DNA of 64,000 nt from Piscinibacter sp. (lineage in GTDB: Bacteria > Pseudomonadota > Gammaproteobacteria > Burkholderiales > Burkholderiaceae_C): contig JAGOAS010000002.1 of NCBI GenBank assembly GCA_017983795.1, positions 248,001 to 312,000 of the forward strand, read 5' to 3'. Below, in pieces: positions 8,684-17,204 of this stretch (the first letter of the stretch is position 1; each line of letters opens with the position of its first letter). The translations under genes and the position numbers were made by a program. The notes under the pieces were generated by a model, which was not told the DNA's origin, ran no database searches, and saw only the letters and a list, made by a program, of their open reading frames with translations.

Positions 8684-9676
8684 TCAGTCCGGCTTGATCT
8701 TCGCCCGCGCGATCACCGGCTTCCAGCGCTGCTGTTCGAGTTCGATGAACTTCGCGAACTCGGCCGGCGTGCCGCCGACGGCGATCGCCGCTTCGCCTTC
8801 CAGCAGCTTCAGCGCCGCAGGCTCCTTGATGGCCCGAGCCGATGCGGCCGCGAGCTTGTCGATGCTGGCCTTGGCCATGGACGAAGGCGCGAGCAGGCCG
8901 TACCACTGCGTCATCTCGAAACCCGGGAAGCCTTGCTCGGCAACGGTCGGCACGTCGGGCAGTTGCGCCAGGCGCTGCGGCGTGCCGGTCGCGATGCAGC
9001 GCAGCTTGCCGGTCTTGATGAACTGCATCACCGCCGGTGCGCCCACCGCCGCGGCTTCGAGCCGGCCGCCCATCAGGTCGGTCAGCTGCGGACCGGTGCC
9101 GCGGTACGGCACGTGGGTCACGAAGGTGTCGCTCGCCATCTTCAGATACTCGAATGCGAGGTGGCCGGCGCTGCCATTGCCCGCCGAGCCGTAGTTCAGC
9201 TGGCCGGGCTTGCTCTTGGCCAGCGCGATGAACTCCTTCAGGTTCTTGACCGGCAGGTCCGGCCGCACGACATAGAGGCTGGGCACCTTGGCGAGCAGCG
9301 AGACCGGCGTGAACGCCTTCGGGTCGTAGGGCAGCTTGTCGAAGATGTAGGGGTTCACCGCCAGCGTGCCGATGTGGCCGAGGATGATGGTGTGCTGGTC
9401 ATCGGCACGCGCCACCTCGCCCATCGCGACGTTGCCCGCGCCGCCGGGCTTGTTGTCGACGTAGACGCTTTGCCCGAGGATCTTCTGCAGTTCGCTCGCG
9501 GCCGCGCGCGCGACGATTTCGCTGCTGCCGCCGGGCGCGAAGGGCACGACGAAGCGTATCGCCTTGCTCGGCCAGGCGGCCTGGGCGCGCGCGAAGAGCG
9601 GCAGTCCGCCGGCGAAGGCGGATGCGGCGGTGGCGATACGCAGCGCGGTGCGCCGGTTGATCTTCAGTTCGGTCAC
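8684..9676 (-). CDS. Bug/TctC-family tripartite tricarboxylate transporter substrate-binding protein (first of two)
   Basis: The 330-residue periplasmic receptor carries a Tat/Sec-like leader (NRRTALRIA followed by a hydrophobic stretch ending ARAQA) and Bug-family blocks: IRFVVPFAPGGSSE, the DNKPGGAGNVAMGE loop, LNYGSAGNGSAGHLA and VPYRGTGPQLTDLMGG. These proteins bind carboxylates or aromatic acids. The GTG start at 9676 follows a CGGAGA Shine-Dalgarno. It is the last gene of the gntR-tctC-amidohydrolase-tctC operon. No TctA/TctB membrane subunits are present, typical of Burkholderiales orphan Bug proteins. Confidence 0.88.
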   Translation of the reverse strand: MTELKINRRTALRIATAASAFAGGLPLFARAQAAWPSKAIRFVVPFAPGGSSEIVARAAASELQKILGQSVYVDNKPGGAGNVAMGEVARADDQHTIILGHIGTLAVNPYIFDKLPYDPKAFTPVSLLAKVPSLYVVRPDLPVKNLKEFIALAKSKPGQLNYGSAGNGSAGHLAFEYLKMASDTFVTHVPYRGTGPQLTDLMGGRLEAAAVGAPAVMQFIKTGKLRCIATGTPQRLAQLPDVPTVAEQGFPGFEMTQWYGLLAPSSMAKASIDKLAAASARAIKEPAALKLLEGEAAIAVGGTPAEFAKFIELEQQRWKPVIARAKIKPD

Positions 9677-9695
9677 GGTGGGTCTCCGGAGGGGA

Positions 9696-10511
9696 CTACA
9701 GGTAGATGTGCGGCTGTCGATTCCGCAGGGCAACGGCCGCCTCGACACCGAGCGCCTCGACGACGGGCTGCCAGGTTTCGGCATAGGGCGGCATCGCCTC
9801 GGGCGCAAAGGTCGTATGGGGCCAGTCCGAGCCCCAGACCATGCGCTCGCCGAACAGGCCGGCGAGGCGGCGGATGCGCGGCACGAGGCTCGCATACGGC
9901 GCCTTCGCATCGAGCCGGTACCAGCCCGAGAGCTTGAGCCACGCGCCGCATGCGGCGAGCCGTTCGGCCGCGCGCCATGCCGGGTGATCGTCGGCGACCT
10001 GCGCGCCGAGGCCGGCAAGGTGATCGAGCACGCAGGTCACGCTGCCGGCACTATGCAGTTCGGCGATCTGCGGTAATTGCCCCGCGTCGGCGTACCACTG
10101 CAGGTGCCAGTTCAGCCGCCGAAGGCGCGGCGCCAGGGCGGCGAAGCGCCGCGCCGAATCGATCGCCTCGCCGACCGGCGACACCAGGTTCAGCCGCACG
10201 CCGCGCACGCCGGCGGCGTGCATGGCATCGAGCTCGGCGTCGGCAATGTCGTTGGACACCACCGCTACGCCGCGGTGGCGGCCCGGCTCGAGCGCCAGTG
10301 CACGCAGCATCAGCGTGTTGTCGCTGCCGTAGACGCTGGGCTGCACGAGCACGAGATGGCGCACGCGCTGCTCGAGTGCGGTCGCCTCGATCTGCGCCAG
10401 CGGACGATCGACGGGGCGGTAGTGCCCGGGGCGCGCCGGGGCTGCCGCGTCGAAGACATGCACGTGGCAGTCCCAGCCGCCTTCGCCCATGCCTTGGGCC
10501 AGATCACTCAC
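9696..10511 (-). CDS. amidohydrolase-family lactonase (2-pyrone-4,6-dicarboxylate hydrolase-like)
   Basis: This 271-residue TIM-barrel hydrolase of the amidohydrolase-2 (PF04909-like) family shows WDCHVHVFD near the N terminus, LVQPSVYGSDNTLML, GVRGVRLNL, VLDHLAG, WLKLSGWYRL and WGSDWPHT. The HxH pair and the late SDWPH aspartate are the expected catalytic or metal ligands of LigI-like lactonases. The GTG start at 10511 overlaps the upstream receptor stop by 8 nt, implying coupled translation. Co-transcription with two Bug receptors suggests catabolism of an imported cyclic or aromatic-derived carboxylate; the substrate is inferred only. Confidence 0.85.
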   Translation of the reverse strand: MSDLAQGMGEGGWDCHVHVFDAAAPARPGHYRPVDRPLAQIEATALEQRVRHLVLVQPSVYGSDNTLMLRALALEPGRHRGVAVVSNDIADAELDAMHAAGVRGVRLNLVSPVGEAIDSARRFAALAPRLRRLNWHLQWYADAGQLPQIAELHSAGSVTCVLDHLAGLGAQVADDHPAWRAAERLAACGAWLKLSGWYRLDAKAPYASLVPRIRRLAGLFGERMVWGSDWPHTTFAPEAMPPYAETWQPVVEALGVEAAVALRNRQPHIYL

Positions 10512-11484
10512 GCGTGATCCCCCGCTCCTTGACGACGCGCGCCCACAGGGCCTGCTGTGCGGCGAGGAAGCGAGCCGGGTCACCCGTGAAGACGTCGCCG
10601 CCGAGCGCGCGGATGCGGCCCAGAACCTCGGCGTCCGCCATCGCACGCGCCACGGCCGCGGCCAGCTTGTCGCGCACCGCCGGAGCCATGCCCGCAGGAG
10701 CGAGGATCGGGTTCCACTCCAGCACCTCGTAGCCCGGCACGCCGGCTTGCGCCATGGTCGGCACCTCGGGCAGCGCGCGGCAGCGCGTCGCTGCCGTGAC
10801 TGCAAGCGCCCGCAGCCGCCCCGTCTGGATCTGCCCCAGGCTCGATGCGACGTTGGCGAAGAACAGCGGAACCTGACCCCCGATCACGTCGTTGAGCGCC
10901 GGCCCGCCGCCACGGTAGGGCACGTGCGTGAGCTCGACCTTCGCCAGTTGCTCGAACAGTGCGCCGGCCAGATGCTGCGCCGAGCCGTTCCCCGACGACG
11001 CATAGGCGAGGCTTCCGGGCTTCGCGCGCGCCAGCTTCAGCACGTCCGCGACCGTCTTCGCCTCGAAGCCGGGCGTGCAGACCAGCACATTGGGAAACTG
11101 CGCCAGCACCGCGATGGGCACGAAGGCCTTGTCGCTGTCGTAGGGCAGCTTCTGGAACAAGGCCGGATTGACGGCGAAAGAGGAAGCGTCCAGCAACAAG
11201 GTGGCGCCGTCCGGCGTGGCGCGCGCGACCTGCAGGGCCGCGATCGTGCCGCTGGCGCCGGGCTTGTTGTCCACGATGACCGGCTGCCCGAGCGCCTCGG
11301 CCATCTTCGGCGCGATCAGCCTGGCCATCGCGTCCGCGCCGCCGCCGGCCGGGTAGGAGACCACCAGCGTGATCGGCTTGCCGCCGGCGATGTCGCCTGC
11401 GGCACGGGCAGGAAGGGCAAGGCCGGCGGCCGATGCCGCCGAGGCGGCGAGAAACTGCCGTCGAGTCGCTGGCGAAAAACGCAT
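10504..11484 (-). CDS. Bug/TctC-family substrate-binding protein (second of two)
   Basis: This 326-residue receptor is homologous to but clearly diverged from the one at 8684. It has a Tat-like leader (TRRQFLAASAAS), then ITLVVSYPAGGGADAMARL, VDNKPGASGTIAALQVARA, LAYASSGNGSAQHLAGALF and VPYRGGGPALNDVIGG. ATG 11484 has AGGAGA about 7 nt upstream, which overlaps the stop of gntR; the genes are only 10 nt apart. Two different Bug receptors in one operon suggest either two related ligands or differing affinities. Membrane components must be encoded elsewhere. Confidence 0.88.
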   Translation of the reverse strand: MRFSPATRRQFLAASAASAAGLALPARAAGDIAGGKPITLVVSYPAGGGADAMARLIAPKMAEALGQPVIVDNKPGASGTIAALQVARATPDGATLLLDASSFAVNPALFQKLPYDSDKAFVPIAVLAQFPNVLVCTPGFEAKTVADVLKLARAKPGSLAYASSGNGSAQHLAGALFEQLAKVELTHVPYRGGGPALNDVIGGQVPLFFANVASSLGQIQTGRLRALAVTAATRCRALPEVPTMAQAGVPGYEVLEWNPILAPAGMAPAVRDKLAAAVARAMADAEVLGRIRALGGDVFTGDPARFLAAQQALWARVVKERGITRE

Positions 11485-11494
11485 GGAAGGTCTC

Positions 11495-12235
11495 CTAGGT
11501 GATCGTGACGCTGTAGTGAAAGGCGAACGCGTCGGCACGCGTGAAGCGCAGCTCGATGCAGCGCCCCGCCAGGTCGTAGGCCTGCCGCGTGACCGTGACG
11601 CCGGGGTGGCCGGCCGACAGTTGCAGATGGCGCGCCTGTGCGGCGCTGAGGCTTGCGAAGCCGATCTCGTCGCTCGCGCGCGTGACCGCGACGCCGCAGC
11701 GTTCGGCAAACATCGGGTACAGCAGATTGCCCCAGTCGGCCAAGGGCAACGCGAGCAAGGGCTCGAAGGCCGGCAACGGCAGCCAGATCTCCTCGAGCAG
11801 GCAGGGTTGCCCGCCCAGCGAGCGCAGCCGATGCAGACGCAGCACGGGGTCGCCAGCCGCCACGCCGAGCCGGCGAGCGACCTCGGCCGGCGCGACGACG
11901 GACTGGCGTGCGAGCACGCGCGACTGCGGCACTTCGCCATCGCCGCTGCCGAAGCGGAAGAAGCGCAGCATCGTCGCGCCGGCGAGCCCGCCGCGAACAA
12001 AGGTGCCCTTGCCGTGTCGACGTTCGATGAGGCCTTGTTCGGCCAGCAGTTCCAGGGCGCGCCGCAAGGTTCCGAGCGCCACGCTGTGCTCGGCAGCGAG
12101 GCTGGTCTCGGCCGGCAGCGGCGTGCCCGGGGGCCACTCGCCGGCGACGATGCGGTGGCGCAGTGCCGCCGCCAGCGCCGCATAGCGGCTCTGCCCGGGT
12201 TCGGGCTGGATCAGCGCGAGACGCCTCGATGTCAT
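11495..12235 (-). CDS. GntR-family (HutC/UTRA type) transcriptional regulator
   Basis: The product has 246 residues. The N-terminal winged helix carries YAALAAALRHRIVAGEWPPGTPLPAE and VALGTLRRALELLAEQGLIERRHGKGTFV, the classic GntR DNA-binding core. The C-terminal UTRA-like ligand domain (about 90-246) includes LRLHRLRSLGGQPCLLEE and ends LRFTRADAFAFHYSVTIT. It is the first gene of the operon, so it probably autoregulates and controls the two receptors and the amidohydrolase. A perfect 18-bp palindrome sits 13 bp in front of the start codon. The effector is probably the substrate or a catabolic intermediate. Confidence 0.9.
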   Translation of the reverse strand: MTSRRLALIQPEPGQSRYAALAAALRHRIVAGEWPPGTPLPAETSLAAEHSVALGTLRRALELLAEQGLIERRHGKGTFVRGGLAGATMLRFFRFGSGDGEVPQSRVLARQSVVAPAEVARRLGVAAGDPVLRLHRLRSLGGQPCLLEEIWLPLPAFEPLLALPLADWGNLLYPMFAERCGVAVTRASDEIGFASLSAAQARHLQLSAGHPGVTVTRQAYDLAGRCIELRFTRADAFAFHYSVTIT

Positions 12236-12248
12236 GCTTGTACTCTAC

Positions 12249-12266
12249 CAGTCCTCTAGAGGACTG
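12249..12266. promoter_or_regulatory. palindromic GntR/HutC operator
   Basis: CAGTCCTCTAGAGGACTG is a perfect 18-bp palindrome lying 14-31 bp upstream of the gntR ATG. Its core GTCCTCTAGAGGAC fits the GntR-superfamily pattern GT-Nx-TA-Nx-AC typical of the HutC branch. Position and symmetry make it the likely operator of the gntR operon; binding is inferred. Confidence 0.75.
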
Positions 12267-12370
12267 AAATACGTAATCGCACGGACACCGCGCATCGCGG
12301 CGGCGCCGTCAAGCGTTCGATGACCTCGGCATGGAGGCGATCCACGAGTTCGAGCTGCGGGACTCTCCCG

Positions 12371-13921
12371 TCAATGCGCCCCGCCCGCGTCCGCCGAGCC
12401 GATGCCCGCGGCGCGCCGCGGCCGGGCCAGCCACACCACCGCGATCATCGCGAGGAAGAGGAAGGCCGAGAGGCGGAACAGGTCGGTGGCGGCCATGGTG
12501 TAGGCCTGCTGGTCGACCAGCCGGTTCACCGTCGCCGCGGCCTGCTCGGGTGAGAGCCCGGCCGCGCCGAGCTGCGCCAGCGTCTGGCTGGCCGCCAGGC
12601 TGCCCGGGTTGACCTGCTCGGCGAGTTGCGCGTGGTGCAGGATGGCGCGGTCTTCCCACACCGTGGTGAAGATCGAGGTGCCCATCGCGCCGGCGGTGAT
12701 GCGCACGAAGTTCGACAGGCCCGAGGCTGCCGGCAACTGGTCGGGCGTCAGGCCGCTGAACACGATCGCCTGCAGCGGAATGAAGAAGAAGGCCATCGCC
12801 ACGCCCTGCACCAGCGTCGGCAGCAGCACGGTCGAGAAGGTCGACTGCGGGTTGAACTGCGAACGCATCCACAGCACCAGCGCGAACACCACGAAGGCCA
12901 CGGTGGCGAGCTTGCGCGGATCGACGCGCGAGACGTTCTTGCCCACCAGCGGCGAGAGCAGGATGGCGAACAGCCCCACCGGCGCCATCGCCAGGCCGGC
13001 CCAGGTGGCGGTGTAGCCCATGTACTGCTGCAGCCACAGCGGCAGCAGCACCACGTTGCCGAAGAACAGGCCGTAGGCCAGCGCCAGCGCCGAGGTGCCG
13101 AGCACGAAGTTGCGCCGCGCGAACAGGCGCAGGTTGACGATCGGGTGGTGCTCGGTGAGCTCCCAGGCGAGGAAGAAGGCGAAGCCCACCACCGCGACGA
13201 TGGCCAGCATGACGATCTGCCCGGAGGCGAACCAGTCGAGCTCCTTGCCCTTGTCGATCATGATCTGCAGCGCGCCCACCCACAGCACCAGCAGGCCGAG
13301 GCCGACGCTGTCCAGCGGCACCTTGCGCGGCCCGGGGTCGCGCGTGCGGTAGATCGACCAGGCCATCGCAGCGGCGAGCAGGCCCACCGGCACGTTGATG
13401 TAGAAGATCCACGGCCAGGAGATGTTGTCGGTGATCCAGCCGCCCAAGAGCGGCCCCATCACCGGCGCCACCAGCGTGGTCATCGCCCACATCGCCATCG
13501 CCGTGCCGGCCAGCGCCGGCGGGTAGCTCGCCAGCAGCAGCGTCTGCGACAGCGGGATCATCGGCCCGGCCACCAGGCCCTGCACGACGCGGAAGAAGAT
13601 CAGCGACTCGATGGTCGGCGCCAGGCCGCACAGCCACGAGGCGATCACGAACAGCAGCACGCTGGCGACGAACAGGCGCACCTGGCCGAAGCGCTGCGTG
13701 AGCCAGCCGGTGAGCGGCACGGCGATGGCGTTGGCCACGCCGAAGGAGGTGATCACCCAGGTGCCCTGCGCCGGGCTCACGCCCATGTCGCCGGCGATGG
13801 CGGGAATGGACACGTTGGCGATCGACGAATCGAGCACGTTCATGAACGTGGCCAGCGACAGCGCCAGCGTGCCCAGCACGCGCGCGCTGCCTTCCAGCGG
13901 CGGAAAGGCCGGACCCTTCAC
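12371..13921 (-). CDS. emrB: DHA2-family MFS multidrug efflux permease (EmrB-like)
   Basis: The protein has 516 residues and about 14 hydrophobic helices. The DHA2 signature in TM1 reads FMNVLDSSIANVSIPAIAGDMG, with the motif-C region in TM5 (MTTLVAPVMGPLLGGWITD). It exports lipophilic compounds by proton antiport together with EmrA and an outer membrane channel. The GTG start overlaps the emrA stop by 4 nt (GTGA). It is the distal gene of the marR-OMF-emrA-emrB operon. The C-terminal tail (RPRRAAGIGSADAGGAH) is cytoplasmic and unremarkable. Confidence 0.92.
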   Translation of the reverse strand: MKGPAFPPLEGSARVLGTLALSLATFMNVLDSSIANVSIPAIAGDMGVSPAQGTWVITSFGVANAIAVPLTGWLTQRFGQVRLFVASVLLFVIASWLCGLAPTIESLIFFRVVQGLVAGPMIPLSQTLLLASYPPALAGTAMAMWAMTTLVAPVMGPLLGGWITDNISWPWIFYINVPVGLLAAAMAWSIYRTRDPGPRKVPLDSVGLGLLVLWVGALQIMIDKGKELDWFASGQIVMLAIVAVVGFAFFLAWELTEHHPIVNLRLFARRNFVLGTSALALAYGLFFGNVVLLPLWLQQYMGYTATWAGLAMAPVGLFAILLSPLVGKNVSRVDPRKLATVAFVVFALVLWMRSQFNPQSTFSTVLLPTLVQGVAMAFFFIPLQAIVFSGLTPDQLPAASGLSNFVRITAGAMGTSIFTTVWEDRAILHHAQLAEQVNPGSLAASQTLAQLGAAGLSPEQAAATVNRLVDQQAYTMAATDLFRLSAFLFLAMIAVVWLARPRRAAGIGSADAGGAH

Positions 13922-15159
13922 GAGCGCGCCTTGCCCATGTTGGCGGCGATGATGCCGCGCACGATCTTGTCGGCTTCCTCGCCCGGCGCGTCGAGCACCT
14001 GCGTGGCGCTGGGGCGCGTCACGGCGGAGGCGAGCAGCGGCGCGCCTTCCTGCTTCGAGATGTCGACATTGGCTTCCATCGACAGGCCGACGCGCAGCGG
14101 ATGCTCGGCGAGCTGCTTCGCATCGAGCTCGACGCGCACCGGCACGCGCTGCACCACCTTGATCCAGTTGCCGGTGGCGTTCTGCGCCGGCAGCAGCGCG
14201 AAGGCCGCGCCGGTGCCGGCGCCCAGGCCGGCGATGCGGCCGTCGTACTCGACCTTGCTGCCGTACAGATCGGCCTTCAGCTTGACCGGCTGGCCGATGC
14301 GCATCTGGCGCAGCTGCACTTCCTTGAAGTTGGCCTCGACCCAGACCTGCTCGAGCGGGATCACCGTCATCAGCGGCGTGCCGGCGGCCACGCGCTGGCC
14401 GACCTGCACGGTGCGCTTGGCCACCTGCCCGCTCACTGGCGCGGGCAGCTCGGTGCGCTGCAGCGCCAGCCAGGCCTCGCGCACGGCCGCGGCGGCGCGT
14501 TGGACGTTGGGATGCTTCTCGACCGCGGTGCCCTCGGTGAGCGCGCGGTTGGAGGCGGCCTGCTCGCGCGCCGCGGCCAGCGCCGATTGCGCGCCGGCGA
14601 GCGCGCTCTTGGCCGAGGCCAGCGTGGTCTCGGCGTGCTTCATCTCCTCGCCGCCGACCGCGCCGCTGGCCATCAACGGGCGGCGCCGCGCCACGTCGTC
14701 GGCGGCGCGCGCCACCTCGGCGTCGAGGCGCGCGGCCTCGGCCTCGCGGGCGCGCACCGAGGCGGCCAGCGCGGCGTTGTTGACGTAGAGCGTGCGCACC
14801 TCGCGCACCGTCTGCGCCAGCTGCGCCTCGGCGCGCTCGAGGGCCAGCCTGGCGTCGCTCGGGTCCAGCTTCACCAGCGGCGTGCCCTGCTTCACCACAT
14901 CGGTGTCGTCGGCCAGCACGGCCAGCACCGTGCCGCTCACCTGCGGCGTTATCTGCACCACCGGCGCCTGCACGTAGGCGTTGTCGGTGCTCTCGTGCTG
15001 GCGCAGCGCCAGCGCCCAGTAGGCGCCGTAGGCACCGGCCACCAGCAGCGTCAGCGCCGCGACGGCCAGCAGCGCCGGCTTGCGGCGCGAGGCGGCGATC
15101 GCCGGGGCCGGGGCCGCTGCGGGGCGCGCGGATTCGTTGTTGTCGTTCGTGGTCGTCAT
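13918..15159 (-). CDS. emrA: HlyD/EmrA-family membrane fusion protein
   Basis: The 413-residue periplasmic adaptor has one N-terminal TM helix (about 30-50, LLAVAALTLLVAGAYGAYWAL). It is followed by the EmrA hallmark STDNAYVQAPVVQITPQVSGTV, an Ala/Glu-rich coiled-coil hairpin (about 105-210), and the lipoyl and beta-barrel parts (APVSGQVAKRTVQVGQRVAAGTPL). It bridges EmrB to the outer membrane factor encoded just upstream. The N terminus is unusually rich in Thr/Asn (MTTTNDNN). It ends overlapping the emrB start. Confidence 0.93.
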   Translation of the reverse strand: MTTTNDNNESARPAAAPAPAIAASRRKPALLAVAALTLLVAGAYGAYWALALRQHESTDNAYVQAPVVQITPQVSGTVLAVLADDTDVVKQGTPLVKLDPSDARLALERAEAQLAQTVREVRTLYVNNAALAASVRAREAEAARLDAEVARAADDVARRRPLMASGAVGGEEMKHAETTLASAKSALAGAQSALAAAREQAASNRALTEGTAVEKHPNVQRAAAAVREAWLALQRTELPAPVSGQVAKRTVQVGQRVAAGTPLMTVIPLEQVWVEANFKEVQLRQMRIGQPVKLKADLYGSKVEYDGRIAGLGAGTGAAFALLPAQNATGNWIKVVQRVPVRVELDAKQLAEHPLRVGLSMEANVDISKQEGAPLLASAVTRPSATQVLDAPGEEADKIVRGIIAANMGKARS

Positions 15160-15193
15160 GGTCGTGTCTTGCGGATGAGGGGAGTGGCGACGC

Positions 15194-16606
15194 TCAGGCG
15201 TCGCGGTAGCCGCCGCCGAGGGCGCGCGCGAGGCCGATCTCGGCAGCCAGGTGGCGCGCCTTCAGGTCGGAGGCGGCGCGGCGCTGCGCCAGCACGTTGG
15301 TCTGCGCGGTCAGCACGACGAGGAAGTTGCCGAGCCCGGCCTGGTAGCGCTGCACGGCGAGCTCGTAGGCGGCATCGGCCGCGGCGGTGGCCTCGGCCTG
15401 CGCCTGCTGCGCCCGCTCGATGGCCTGCAGGCTCGTCACCTCGTCGGCCACCTCGCGCAGCGCACGCAGCAGCGTGCCGTTGTAGGCCACGATCGCGGCA
15501 TCGACGTCGGCGCGGCGCGTCTCGAGCTGGGCGCGCAGGCGGCCGCCGTCGAACAGCGGCAGGTGCAGCGCCGGGCCCACGCCGTAGGTGCGCGAGCCGG
15601 CGTCGACGAAGCGGTCCAGCCCCAGGCTGGACAGGCCGACGAAGGCAACCAGGTTGATGTCCGGATAGAACTGCGCCTTGGCCGCATCGACCTGGTTGGT
15701 GGCCGCATCGACGCGCCAGCGCTGCGCGACCAGGTCGGCGCGGCGGCCGATCAGGTCGGCCGGCAGCGCGTCGGGCAGCGGCGCCGAGTGCAGCGGTGCG
15801 AGCGAGGGCGTGAGCGTGTCATAGGTGTTCGGCCCCTGCCCGGCGAGCTCGGCCAGCGCATGGCGCGTGCGCGCCGCGGCTTCGTCCAGCGCCTCGATCT
15901 CGACGCGCGACTGCGCCACCAAGCCCTCGGCCTGGCGCAGTTCGACGCGCGTGTCCAGCCCGGCGGCGATGCGCTGGCGCACCAGCGCGAGGATCTGCTC
16001 GCGCTGCGCGCGCGACTCGGCCGCGATGCGCCGCGCTTCGGCGACGCGCGCGAGATCGACGTAAGTCGCCGCCACCTGGCTGGCCAGCAGCACGCGTGCG
16101 GCCTGCGCATCGGCCTGCGCGGCGCGCACCTGGCCGATCGCCGCGTCGAGCTCGGCGCGGCGGCGGCCGAACAGATCCAGCTCCCAGCTGGCGCCGATCT
16201 GCGCGCTGTTGTTCCACTCGATGCTGCCGGCCAGCGGCGGCGGGATCAGGCCGTGCTCGGTGAAGCGCTGGTCGCTCAGCTCGACCGACAGCCTGCCCTG
16301 CGGCTTCTCCACGGCACGCGTGGCCTCGACGGCGATGCGCGCCACGCGCAGCCGCTCCTCGGCGGCCTGCAGGCCGGGCGCGCCGGCGAGCGCCTGGTCG
16401 ACGATCGCATCCAGCGTCGCATCGCCCCAGGCCGACCACCAGCGTGCCTCGGGCCAGGGCGCGGTCGTGCCGTCGGCGCCCAGTGCGGCGCTCTGCAGCA
16501 TGGCGCGCGGCGCACCGGCCGGGCCGGGAGTCGCGCAGGCGGCCAGCGCCAGCGCGGCGGCCAGTGCGGCGGCCGGTGCCAGCAAACTCGTGCGGGGCCG
16601 GCTCAT
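15194..16606 (-). CDS. TolC/OprM/NodT-family outer membrane efflux lipoprotein
   Basis: The product has 470 residues. It begins with a lipoprotein signal whose lipobox is LAAC (Cys24) and has the duplicated outer-membrane-factor architecture of long helices. Family-type sequences include SWELDLFGRRRAELDAA, RRADLVAQRW, AKAQFYPDINLVAFVGLSSLG and LREVADEVTSLQA. It supplies the outer membrane channel for EmrAB in the same operon. ATG 16606 overlaps the marR stop by 4 nt. A channel encoded inside an emrAB operon is common in Burkholderiales, unlike E. coli, where TolC is separate. Confidence 0.92.
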   Translation of the reverse strand: MSRPRTSLLAPAAALAAALALAACATPGPAGAPRAMLQSAALGADGTTAPWPEARWWSAWGDATLDAIVDQALAGAPGLQAAEERLRVARIAVEATRAVEKPQGRLSVELSDQRFTEHGLIPPPLAGSIEWNNSAQIGASWELDLFGRRRAELDAAIGQVRAAQADAQAARVLLASQVAATYVDLARVAEARRIAAESRAQREQILALVRQRIAAGLDTRVELRQAEGLVAQSRVEIEALDEAAARTRHALAELAGQGPNTYDTLTPSLAPLHSAPLPDALPADLIGRRADLVAQRWRVDAATNQVDAAKAQFYPDINLVAFVGLSSLGLDRFVDAGSRTYGVGPALHLPLFDGGRLRAQLETRRADVDAAIVAYNGTLLRALREVADEVTSLQAIERAQQAQAEATAAADAAYELAVQRYQAGLGNFLVVLTAQTNVLAQRRAASDLKARHLAAEIGLARALGGGYRDA

Positions 16607-17091
16607 GCCGCCTCCTCGCTGGCCTGCAGGGCTTGGCCGTTGGCGCTCATGCGCTCGATGAAGCGGCGCAGCTGCTTCCACTCGCGCTCGGAGAAGCCTT
16701 GCAGGAAATCGTTGTTCACCGAGGCGAGCACGTGCGGGATGCGCGCCGCGGCGGCCTCGCCGGCCGGCGTGAGGCGCAGGTGCACCACGCGCCGGTCGGT
16801 CTCGGAGCGCGCGCGCTCGATCAGGCCCTTGTCTTCGAGGCGGTCGATCATGCGCGTGACCGCGCCGGCATCGACGCAGGCCTCGCGCGCCAGCTCGATC
16901 GCGGTGGTGGCGCGGCCGCTCTTGAGCAGCCACAGCGGCTTCCACTGCGCATCGGTCAGGTCGTGGCGCGCCATGCGCAGCTCGACCTCGCGGCGCATCA
17001 TCTGCACCAGGCTCACCAGGTGGTGGCCGACGCTCTCGGCCACCTCGTAGTTCGCGCCGTCGTAGCGCGGGAAGTCCTTGGTCTCGGTCAT
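16603..17091 (-). CDS. MarR-family transcriptional repressor of the efflux operon
   Basis: The 162-residue winged-helix protein shows LTDAQWKPLWLLKSGRATTAIELAREA and VDAGAVTRMIDRLEDKGLIERARSETDRR, the standard MarR recognition helix and wing. It should repress its own operon and release DNA on binding lipophilic or phenolic inducers, as EmrR does. ATG 17091 is preferred over an upstream in-frame start at 17157 because GGGGAG lies just ahead of it and because the longer version would run through the promoter/operator. It is the first gene of the operon. Confidence 0.9.
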   Translation of the reverse strand: MTETKDFPRYDGANYEVAESVGHHLVSLVQMMRREVELRMARHDLTDAQWKPLWLLKSGRATTAIELAREACVDAGAVTRMIDRLEDKGLIERARSETDRRVVHLRLTPAGEAAAARIPHVLASVNNDFLQGFSEREWKQLRRFIERMSANGQALQASEEAA

Positions 17092-17109
17092 GGGGCGTGA
17101 CTCCCCAAC

Positions 17110-17155
17110 GTTTGCTCGAACAATGATTGCATAGGCAAATTCTGCCGCAGCAAAC
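17110..17155 (-). promoter_or_regulatory. marR-operon promoter with nested dyad operator
   Basis: On the minus strand, TTGTTT (17152-17157) and TATGCA (17128-17133) stand 18 nt apart as -35 and -10 candidates. Around the -10 there is TTGC-ATAG-GCAA (17127-17138). Outer arms GTTTGCT (17110-17116) and AGCAAAC (17149-17155) are symmetric about exactly the same axis (17132/17133). Such nested dyads over a -10 are typical MarR operators. The symmetry is seen; repressor binding is inferred. Confidence 0.55.
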
Positions 17156-17204
17156 AATCCCGAGTCGAGCCCGGGGAATTGCCCTGCTCACCTAGACTCG
17201 CCCG

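Noticed and set aside
12267-12370. Possible short minus-strand coding remnant (reads VPQLELVDRLHAEVIERL) after the emrB stop
   Set aside because: It has no start codon with a ribosome site and ends within about 35 codons; no family is recognisable, so it is treated as non-coding.
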